From the NCBI GenBank assembly GCA_005239585.1, contig SBBU01000202.1:1-12001 (forward strand): a stretch of DNA of 12,001 nucleotides, read 5' to 3'. The notes under the pieces were generated by a model. It was not told the DNA's origin. It did no database searches and saw only the letters and a list, made by a program, of their open reading frames with translations. A program made the translations under genes and the position numbers. Below are positions 7,425 to 12,001 of this stretch, in pieces. Positions within the stretch are counted from its first letter, which is position 1. Every line of letters begins with the position of its first letter. Source of the stretch: Planctomycetaceae bacterium. Lineage in GTDB: Bacteria > Planctomycetota > MHYJ01 > SBBU01.

Positions 7425-7518
7425 CTCCAAACGGGTAAACATAACATTTCGTAAACCCTTTCTTACTCGACTGTTTCACTGGCAAATCTGATTTTTTTCA
7501 CCCCTGCTTTCTTCTACG

Positions 7519-7534
7519 TGGCACAACTCTTGCT
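7519..7534 (+). promoter_or_regulatory. Sigma-54 promoter (-24/-12) for the DUF2851 gene
   Basis: TGGCACAACTCTTGCT matches the sigma-54 consensus TGGCACG-N4-TTGCW at every defined base except the seventh (A instead of G). The GG and GC elements are at the required 12-bp spacing (G7520 to G7532). Transcription would begin near 7545, just before the ribosome binding site AAAGAGG (7547-7553) and the ATG at 7561. Sigma-54 promoters need an ATP-driven activator bound upstream, and the inverted repeats at 7388-7424 are natural candidates for that site. Confidence 0.7.
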
Positions 7535-7560
7535 CACTCATAAGTTAAAGAGGTCGACAA

Positions 7561-8754
7561 ATGAAGAGAGTGAATGATCTTATAAAAGAAAGTGATCTAC
7601 ACCTTATATGGTCATTAGGGCTGTATCATAATGACAAATTAATGACAGAGGATTCTGCGCCTGTACTCGTTGAGTTCCCCGGAATTCCATCTGCGGAGGG
7701 TGGCCCTGACTTTCGCTTTGCTCGGATCTTTATTGGCGGTGAGCTGCGCATCGGCAGCGTTGAACTTCATCTATACCATAACGGGTGGACGGCCCACCAG
7801 CATCAAAACAATCTTCAGTATTCTAATATAGTGTTGGAGGTTTGTCTATTCAGGTCTGAAGTTGTTGCGCGTGGATCGATTCCTGTGCTTATCCTTGAAC
7901 CATATCTCAAAGAAAGCCTGTTTGACGTCGCTTCGCATTTAACCCAAATATATCCACAGGATAAAAAATCACATCCGAGCATAGGAAGGATACTAGATGC
8001 CTATGGGGACACGCGTATAAGAACAAAAATAAACCATCTTAAGCTACTCCTCGAATATACGCCTTTAGATGAACTTCTTTATCGCGAATTAATGGCCACT
8101 CTAGGATATAAACACAACAAGGCCCAGTTTTATGAGCTAGCAAAGCTTGCGCCATATGAAGCAATTCGAACCCTTTCGGCTGAGCAAATTGAGAATCTCC
8201 TTTTAGAAAAATCAGGACTGAGACTATCTTCTTCGCACAATGACACTGATCACTCTAAAATGGCTCATGTACTCTGGAGAAAGCATTGTGTAAGACCAAC
8301 CAATTATCCAGAGCACAGGATTAAGGCGGCCGGTAAATTGTTCTCAAACGTAAACTACAAGGGGATTAATAACTCCTTCAGTGATTTGACAAACATTAGA
8401 CCTCGAAAGTTTGTTGCTGAATTAACATCTTCCATACGAACCAGCTCTGACAACTTGATTGGGAAAGCACGCGCTCAGGAGATGGTATTTAACGTGATAA
8501 TTCCATTTTTCATTGCACAGGCTGAATGCAAGCAAGATTTTGAACGAGCAAAAACGCTCTATAATCTTTACAAGACCTCAGGCCCTCCCTCTGATAATTT
8601 TGTGACTCGGTACATGAAAAATATGATCTATACAACTAGGCCAAAAATTGATAACGTACGCCAATACATGGGTCTTTTGCAGTTATACTCTGGGGTAACT
8701 ATGGCCAGTGCGCCTAAAGTTGCTGTCTCTGGCATCAGTGAAGAGATAAGATAG
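7561..8754 (+). CDS. DUF2851 family protein
   Basis: The 397-residue protein belongs to DUF2851 (PF11013), whose function is not established. The diagnostic N-terminal block is clear: PSAEGGPDFRFARI (43-56), GSVELHLYHNGW (65-76), then H79 and H81 and NIVLEV (89-94). The C-terminal part has FNVIIPFFIAQAE, the family's usual late helix. The arrangement of G-P-D50 and E68-x-H70 recalls the PD-(D/E)xK nuclease active site with His replacing Lys; that is my inference from pattern only. AAAGAGG lies 7 nt before ATG 7561. No signal peptide or membrane segment is seen, so it is probably cytoplasmic. It stands alone behind a sigma-54 promoter and converges with plsC, so its expression is probably conditional. 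Confidence 0.87.
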   Translation: MKRVNDLIKESDLHLIWSLGLYHNDKLMTEDSAPVLVEFPGIPSAEGGPDFRFARIFIGGELRIGSVELHLYHNGWTAHQHQNNLQYSNIVLEVCLFRSEVVARGSIPVLILEPYLKESLFDVASHLTQIYPQDKKSHPSIGRILDAYGDTRIRTKINHLKLLLEYTPLDELLYRELMATLGYKHNKAQFYELAKLAPYEAIRTLSAEQIENLLLEKSGLRLSSSHNDTDHSKMAHVLWRKHCVRPTNYPEHRIKAAGKLFSNVNYKGINNSFSDLTNIRPRKFVAELTSSIRTSSDNLIGKARAQEMVFNVIIPFFIAQAECKQDFERAKTLYNLYKTSGPPSDNFVTRYMKNMIYTTRPKIDNVRQYMGLLQLYSGVTMASAPKVAVSGISEEIR

Positions 8755-8781
8755 CGTCTGGGCAGAACCCTTTTTTTCGAA

Positions 8782-8797
8782 GCTCGGCTAGTCGAGC
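8782..8797. repeat. Small hairpin between convergent genes
   Basis: GCTCG (8782-8786) and CGAGC (8793-8797) form a 5-bp stem with a 6-nt loop in the 78-bp gap between the DUF2851 stop and the plsC stop. No T-run follows it on either strand (the T-run precedes it on the plus strand), so it is not a standard intrinsic terminator. It may still weakly pause or protect transcripts. Confidence 0.25.
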
Positions 8798-8832
8798 ATG
8801 GAACCCTGCACCAAGACTGCTCATCCACAGAT

Positions 8833-9450
8833 TTACAGTTGCGGCTCTCTGGTACGTGGTAGATTCTGACGCCAAGTTTCCTTGAGCGACGACACAATCT
8901 GATCGAGCAGTTTTCTTCTGTCAGAGTCTGGACTGACAGACTCCAGAAAGAACACTCGTACTCTGCCCGGGCAAGGAAGAAATCTTCCTCTGGGCAAAAT
9001 CTGGTATGCCCCCATCACAAGCGTAGGAACAATAGGTACATTTGCCTCTTGCGCAATTAGCGTAAAGCCCCCTCTAAAGTGGGATAGCTTACCATCTTTC
9101 GTCCGCGTACCCTCCGGGAACATCATAACCGGCATTCCTGATTTGAGAGTCTTTACTGTCTCCTTGATAGCAGAAAGATCCGCCTCTGCACGTCTTATAC
9201 TTATCCTTCTAAATGGAAATGTTAGGATCCGGAATATAAAACTTTTAAACAGCTCTTCCCTTACTAAATAAGTTATCTCGCAACCAAGACAGGATGTAAT
9301 TAAAAAAAGGTCTAGATAACTTTGATGGTTTGAAACCAAAAGAAACGGCCCCTTGTTCGGTACGTTCTTTCTACCAAATGCAGTCAACCCAAAAAGCACT
9401 ACTGACAATAGTCTGCATGGGTTAACCAGCAGCCTATACCATAACCTCAT
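8833..9450 (-). CDS. plsC: 1-acyl-sn-glycerol-3-phosphate acyltransferase
   Basis: The 205-residue enzyme acylates lysophosphatidic acid to phosphatidic acid, the second step of phospholipid synthesis, at the inner membrane. With the ATG at 9450 the protein begins MRLWYRLL. The catalytic NHQSYLD (H-x4-D) lies at about residues 41-47 and the substrate-binding FPEGTRT at about 111-117, followed by FRGGF. A hydrophobic N-terminal stretch (about 8-22) would anchor it. Length is normal for the short PlsC form. An upstream TTG at 9459 would add three residues, but I prefer the ATG, which has AAGG at a reasonable distance. The gene begins 17 nt inside the 3' end of cmk, indicating translational coupling. 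The cmk-plsC order is seen in several bacterial groups. Confidence 0.92.
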   Translation of the reverse strand: MRLWYRLLVNPCRLLSVVLFGLTAFGRKNVPNKGPFLLVSNHQSYLDLFLITSCLGCEITYLVREELFKSFIFRILTFPFRRISIRRAEADLSAIKETVKTLKSGMPVMMFPEGTRTKDGKLSHFRGGFTLIAQEANVPIVPTLVMGAYQILPRGRFLPCPGRVRVFFLESVSPDSDRRKLLDQIVSSLKETWRQNLPRTREPQL

Positions 9451-10060
9451 TTTTTGCAAACCTTAACATCCTTTGTAAAACTTTATTTATTGAACGACCT
9501 GTGCTGTCAATGTAAATCATATCCGCTTCCCTCACTAAGGGCCCTGCCTTTCTTGTTCTGTCTCTTCTATCTCTCAGTCGAAGATCGCTTACGACTTTGA
9601 GCCTTGTACCTTTAACCTCTTTCTGTCGCCTAGCTGCCCTTTCACTTAATTTTGCATCGAGAAAAAATTTAACCTGCGCGCGTGGAAAGACCACGCTCCC
9701 CTGATCACGCCCTTCTGTAACAATACCTTTGCTTTTAGATGAAGCCAATCTGCGAATCAGTTTATTAATCTCGCCCCGCAGCAACGAATTGTTTGCCACT
9801 TTAAACGCGTTACGGGTAACGTGTTTAGATCTTATCGCCCTGCCCGTTGGCTGTCTCTTGAGTTTTATAGATCTGATTAATCTTATCATCTCGCCCGTGT
9901 TCTCGAGGTCTAATCTTTTTCTCAGCCCGACGAGCGTGACGTATCTATATATCGAACCCATGTCTAGATAGTTTAGACCGAGATTTTTTGCCAGGAGTTT
10001 TGCCATCGTTGTCTTGCCGGCCCCCGCAGGCCCATCAATTGTTATTATAAACTTTTTCAT
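9434..10060 (-). CDS. cmk: Cytidylate kinase
   Basis: The 208-residue P-loop kinase phosphorylates CMP and dCMP to the diphosphates using ATP, recycling nucleotides in the cytoplasm. The Walker A motif GPAGAGKT is at 10-17. LDMGSIYR (32-39) is the NMP-binding strand, usually LDTGAMYR. TEGRDQGSVVFP (115-126) matches the family signature EGRDIGTVVFP, and RDRRDRTRKAGPLVREAD (164-181) carries the lid and base-binding residues. At 208 residues it is slightly shorter than the common 220-230. Its ATG follows a good -10 box by about ten bases with no Shine-Dalgarno, so the transcript may be leaderless. plsC overlaps its 3' end. Confidence 0.95.
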   Translation of the reverse strand: MKKFIITIDGPAGAGKTTMAKLLAKNLGLNYLDMGSIYRYVTLVGLRKRLDLENTGEMIRLIRSIKLKRQPTGRAIRSKHVTRNAFKVANNSLLRGEINKLIRRLASSKSKGIVTEGRDQGSVVFPRAQVKFFLDAKLSERAARRQKEVKGTRLKVVSDLRLRDRRDRTRKAGPLVREADMIYIDSTGRSINKVLQRMLRFAKNEVMV

Positions 10061-10069
10061 CTGGCAGTT

Positions 10070-10098
10070 ATAATATTAAACTCGCTTTGTAACGGCAA
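10070..10098 (-). promoter_or_regulatory. Sigma-70-type promoter for cmk-plsC
   Basis: On the minus strand TTGCCG (10098-10093, 4/6) and TATTAT (10075-10070, 5/6) are 17 bp apart. The -10 ends only nine bases before the cmk ATG at 10060, so a start about seven bases after it leaves a leader of two or three nucleotides. It faces away from the tRNA promoter. Confidence 0.5.
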
Positions 10099-10109
10099 AC
10101 TTGTTTAGA

Positions 10110-10138
10110 TTTAGTTTTTGGAATTTTTTTGATACTAT
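10110..10138 (+). promoter_or_regulatory. Tentative promoter for the tRNA-Leu gene
   Basis: TACTAT (10133-10138) lies in the context GATACTATTT and is a fair -10 box. The element 17 bp upstream, TTTAGT (10110-10115), is a poor -35. A start near 10145 would give a 5' extension of about 25 nt before the mature tRNA at 10170. Confidence 0.28.
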
Positions 10139-10169
10139 TTGAGCCTTGGATTTGGGTTTTCCCAGAGAC

Positions 10170-10254
10170 GCCGGAGTGTTGGAACTGGTAGACAAGCCGG
10201 TCTCAAAAACCGGCGGCCTTAACGGCCGTAAGGGTTCAAGTCCCTTCTCCGGCA
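10170..10254 (+). tRNA. tRNA-Leu, anticodon CAA
   Basis: The gene folds as a class II tRNA. The acceptor is GCCGGAG/CTCCGGC (7 bp, no mismatch). The D arm has stem TTG/CAA and a GG-containing loop. The anticodon stem CCGGT/ACCGG closes the loop CTCAAAA with anticodon CAA at 10204-10206. The long variable arm pairs CGGCC with GGCCG, and the T arm AAGGG/CCCTT carries TTCAAGT. The discriminator is A at 10254 and CCA is not encoded, so it must be added by nucleotidyltransferase. It reads UUG codons. The long variable arm could suggest Ser or Sec, but the anticodon excludes both. Confidence 0.97.
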
Positions 10255-10370
10255 CATTAGCATGATTGGTCTGGCAAGTGTAACTGAGGAAATGATATGG
10301 TTAGGAGACCGAGGAAACGGGTTGCATATTCCTGATCAATTGCCCTCCCATTGTAAAGACTTTTATCTAC

Positions 10371-10376
10371 TATAAT
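10371..10376 (+). promoter_or_regulatory. Possible -10 box before the VOC-family gene
   Basis: A perfect TATAAT lies 13 nt before the ATG at 10390. The nearest -35-like hexamer, TTGTAA (10351-10356), is only 14 bp away, too close for a standard promoter, and nothing better is found at 16-18 bp. The GAAGGTG ribosome binding site (10379-10385) would lie around the start site, so promoter use is doubtful. Confidence 0.25.
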
Positions 10377-10389
10377 TTGAAGGTGTGCT

Positions 10390-10733
10390 ATGGAGATAGA
10401 TAAGCTCAACTCTCGAATGGTATACTTTGAATTTTCATCGAAAGATCCAGCGGCGCTTGGCGAGTTTTACAAGCGATTGGGATATAAAACTTGGCCTGCT
10501 AAGGGCTATCTTCAAGTAAAGCTAGGCAATCACCCGTTAATCGGTTTCGCCGAGTCGCAGATCTCAAGCCAAACGAGTTTCTACCTTCACGTCGATGACG
10601 TTCAGGTGGCCTATAGCACTCTGTGCGAACTAGAGCTTGATCCATCTCCCGTCTCAACAGAGAACTGGGGCACCCTTCAACATCAATTACTGATCCGGAT
10701 GGCAGAGCCCTAGTATTTACCAAAGAGCAATAA
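10390..10733 (+). pseudogene. VOC/glyoxalase superfamily protein with a one-base frameshift near the 3' end
   Basis: ATG 10390, preceded by GAAGGTG, opens a single-domain vicinal oxygen chelate protein. MVYFEFSSKDPAALGEFYKRLGY, SFYLHVDDVQVAY and the loop ENWGT match small glyoxalase-like proteins, which bind a metal and act on diverse small substrates or resistance targets. In the original frame it then reads LQHQLLIRMAEP and stops at 10713. In the next frame, from 10686, the expected family ending appears: ITDPDGRALVFTKEQ, with a stop at 10731-10733. Restoring one A near 10686 (CAT CAA ATT ACT GAT) joins the two parts into a normal 114-residue protein with the usual spacing between W-G and DPDG. 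It is either a recent disabling deletion or a sequencing error; no slippery heptamer suggests programmed shifting. The substrate cannot be inferred. Confidence 0.8.
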
Positions 10734-10742
10734 TGATAACTC

Positions 10743-10771
10743 GGTTAACAGCTCTCTTAACTTGGTTAACA
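10743..10771. repeat. Two GGTTAACA repeats upstream of nth
   Basis: GGTTAACA occurs at 10743-10750 and 10764-10771, exactly 21 bp apart, with a partial copy CTTAAC (10756-10761) between them. GTTAAC is itself a palindrome. Two helical turns of spacing suggests a pair of regulator sites upstream of nth, but nothing identifies the protein. Confidence 0.28.
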
Positions 10772-10803
10772 TTACTTTTACCTGCTTAAATGAGTTGAAA
10801 AAT

Positions 10804-11442
10804 ATGTTTCACGTGAAACAACGGGCCAAAAGGATCATTACACACTTGGGCAAGGAATATCCTGATGCAAAATGCGCACTGGAATACAGCAATGATGTCC
10901 ATTTGCTCGTAGCAACGATACTATCGGCGCAGTGCACGGATAAAAGGGTCAATATAGTTACAAAGACACTATTTAAAAAATACAAAACTGCCTTTGATTT
11001 TGCCCGTGCCAAACTAGATACTTTTCAAGAAGAAATACGCTCTACGGGGTTCTACAGAAACAAGGCAAGGAACATCATAAACTCATGCAAGATCCTCGTT
11101 GCCAAGTCCAAGGGCAAGGTACCAGATAGTATGGATGGGCTTCTAGAGTTGCCGGGTGTCGCCAGAAAGACAGCTAATGTAGTCCTAGGGACGTGGTTTA
11201 AAAAAGCAGAGGGGGTTGTAGTTGATACTCATGTTTCCCGGCTTTCAAAGAGACTTGGGCTAACTCAAAACGAAGACCCAGTTAAGATTGAACAGGACCT
11301 TATGGAGGCGGTAGCCCGCAGGTCATGGATAGATTTCTCACATATGCTAATCCTGCATGGAAGGGCAGTCTGCAAGGCACGAAGACCTTTATGTGATCAG
11401 TGTGTGCTCAACAAGATTTGCCCCTCGGCCTTTAAGGTTTGA
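10804..11442 (+). CDS. nth: Endonuclease III (DNA glycosylase/AP lyase)
   Basis: The 212-residue base-excision repair enzyme removes oxidised pyrimidines and nicks the resulting abasic site. The helix-hairpin-helix LELPGVARKTANVVL carries the catalytic Lys122, and VVDTHVSRL holds the catalytic Asp141. The C-terminal C190-x6-C197-x2-C200-x5-C206 binds the [4Fe-4S] cluster. Length matches E. coli Nth (211). I chose ATG 10804 (MFHVKQRAKRI) over a TTG at 10762 in the same frame because the family starts here; the ribosome binding site is weak (GAG, 9 nt upstream). The first six codons coincide with a perfect parS site, so the N-terminal residues may be shaped by that element. It converges with the downstream gene, leaving only 8 bp between the stops. 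Confidence 0.96.
   Translation: MFHVKQRAKRIITHLGKEYPDAKCALEYSNDVHLLVATILSAQCTDKRVNIVTKTLFKKYKTAFDFARAKLDTFQEEIRSTGFYRNKARNIINSCKILVAKSKGKVPDSMDGLLELPGVARKTANVVLGTWFKKAEGVVVDTHVSRLSKRLGLTQNEDPVKIEQDLMEAVARRSWIDFSHMLILHGRAVCKARRPLCDQCVLNKICPSAFKV
10805..10820. other. parS chromosome partition site
   Basis: TGTTTCACGTGAAACA is a perfect 16-bp palindrome identical to the consensus bacterial parS (TGTTNCACGTGAAACA). ParB binds it, spreads along DNA and loads condensin, with ParA driving origin segregation. It is embedded in codons 1-6 of nth and encodes MFHVKQ. Most chromosomal parS sites lie near oriC, so the window is probably origin-proximal. A 16-bp match like this is not expected by chance in 12 kb. 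Confidence 0.9.
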
Positions 11443-11450
11443 CCTCCTGC

Positions 11451-12001
11451 CTATTTGATCCTTACCTTGACCGTCGCTGCTCCCAAGATAATGAGGTCTC
11501 GTCGCTCCTTGTTCCTAATAGTCATATTCGTCAGCAAGGCATCCTCTGTCAGGGATGGAAAAAGGCAGGCTATCTCGGTAAGCGGAATACTCTCTAGCAT
11601 CTTGCCCTTGTACATGAAGCTAAAAGCCTCTAGCGTTGTCTGGGCTATAAGGTCCTTGTTATTAAAACCAATTTGAAAGGCTTCAATCATGCTATCAACG
11701 TCATGATAGGGCGGAATATCTGGCCTTATATAGTCACCGCCGCCTACCATGATCGTAACCTCCTGATTCTTCTTTAGCCCCTTTGGAAGACTCAGAGAAA
11801 TCTCCTGGGTCTCATCTGGCAAATAACGCTTCTTTAAGAGGAGTTTTATTCTGACTGTGCCCCCATCTGGCACCTCATTCTCGACTGGCCACGCCTCTTT
11901 TAGCCAGAAATTCCTCAACTTGTTCTTCAAATTCGTTGAACCACCCAGTTTCACAAACAGCAGGTACACCTCGGGAAGCCAAGAAGGGCTTCCGAAAGGC
12001 A
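11451..12001 (-). CDS. C-terminal part of a protein resembling SpoIVB (S55) domain proteins, open at the window edge
   Basis: The minus-strand frame ends at TAG 11453-11451 and stays open to the window edge (183 codons visible), so the start lies outside. A GTG at 11969 is in frame, but the preceding codons are also open and it need not be the start. The visible part has an Ig-like strand pattern (PDGGTVRIKLLLKKRY, then EISLSLPKGLKKNQEVTIMVGGG). After that comes a segment of the form 'S-M-I-E-A-F, N-N-K-D-L, LESIPL', and it ends in GAATVKVRIK. This order resembles the C-terminal region of S55-peptidase-domain proteins, in which a 'dosage-like' beta domain is followed by a 'lP.s....l' segment. 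The catalytic S55 domain would lie upstream and is not visible, so the assignment is tentative. Confidence 0.5.
   Translation of the reverse strand, partial: PFGSPSWLPEVYLLFVKLGGSTNLKNKLRNFWLKEAWPVENEVPDGGTVRIKLLLKKRYLPDETQEISLSLPKGLKKNQEVTIMVGGGDYIRPDIPPYHDVDSMIEAFQIGFNNKDLIAQTTLEAFSFMYKGKMLESIPLTEIACLFPSLTEDALLTNMTIRNKERRDLIILGAATVKVRIK

Noticed and set aside
7472..7479. TGTTTCAC, half of a parS site
   Set aside because: The second half (TGGCAAAT) does not match GTGAAACA, so the palindrome ParB needs is missing.
8628..8897. 89-codon minus-strand ORF across the DUF2851 and plsC 3' ends
   Set aside because: It overlaps two well-supported genes in other frames, has no recognisable content, and only fills open sequence between stops.
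10170..10254. Selenocysteine tRNA
   Set aside because: It has a long variable arm, but the acceptor stem is 7 bp and the anticodon loop CTCAAAA gives CAA, so it is tRNA-Leu.
10262..10375. 37-codon ORF downstream of the tRNA gene
   Set aside because: There is no ribosome binding site, it begins almost at the tRNA end, its stop overlaps the -10-like box, and the sequence is not recognisable.
10351..10376. TTGTAA-N14-TATAAT as a full promoter
   Set aside because: A 14-bp spacer is too short for sigma-70; only the -10 box is kept, with low confidence.
10762..10803. TTG 10762 as the start of nth
   Set aside because: It would add 14 non-conserved residues, has no ribosome binding site and overlaps the GGTTAACA repeat. 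ATG 10804 gives the normal length.

Overview
The window is bacterial chromosomal DNA of moderate GC content. It is dense with short, mostly housekeeping genes on both strands. There are no phage genes, insertion sequences, rRNA genes or CRISPR arrays. The mix (valS, ptsN-like, cmk, plsC, nth, a DUF2851 gene, an M61 peptidase and a bacterial deiodinase homologue) does not fix the phylum. The tRNA lacks an encoded CCA. The window indirectly implies that the organism has selenocysteine insertion, sigma-54 and a ParABS system, although none of those machinery genes lies here. An uncultivated lineage is a reasonable guess, but I do not assign one.

Left part (1-2519): the first bases probably hold the start of a gene leaving the window on the minus strand. 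Next comes the most notable gene, 183-1556. Its reading frame is interrupted by a single TGA at 399-401, exactly where iodothyronine deiodinases carry selenocysteine (GSYT-U-PPF). A hairpin resembling a bacterial SECIS follows, and the frame then runs without a break into an alpha/beta hydrolase (dienelactone hydrolase type) domain. I read this as one exported selenoprotein of 457 residues, a deiodinase-like domain fused to a hydrolase domain. A standard annotation would split it into a short orphan and a truncated hydrolase. A family 2 glycosyltransferase follows.

Middle part (2454-7560): on the minus strand, valS, a possible 33-codon ORF, a PTS EIIA (Ntr/fructose type) gene and an M61 glycyl aminopeptidase-type gene are packed as a likely operon. 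Junctions are 9 nt (valS to sORF), ATGA (sORF to EIIA) and TGATG (EIIA to M61). The 222-bp gap between valS and the divergent DUF2851 gene holds a likely sigma-70 promoter for valS, two strong GTTAC/GTAAC inverted repeats plus a weaker third at about two helical turns, and an excellent sigma-54 promoter (TGGCAC-N5-TTGC) facing the DUF2851 gene. The inverted repeats lie about 120-155 bp upstream of the predicted sigma-54 start, where an enhancer-binding protein would bind.

Right part (7561-12001): the DUF2851 gene converges on a cmk-plsC operon. Divergent from cmk is a tRNA-Leu(CAA) gene, followed by a VOC/glyoxalase-family gene with a one-base frameshift near its 3' end. Endonuclease III (nth) comes next, and its first codons contain a perfect 16-bp parS centromere site, TGTTTCACGTGAAACA. 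parS sites usually cluster around the replication origin, so this locus is probably origin-proximal. The window ends inside a minus-strand gene whose C-terminal part resembles SpoIVB (S55) domain proteins.
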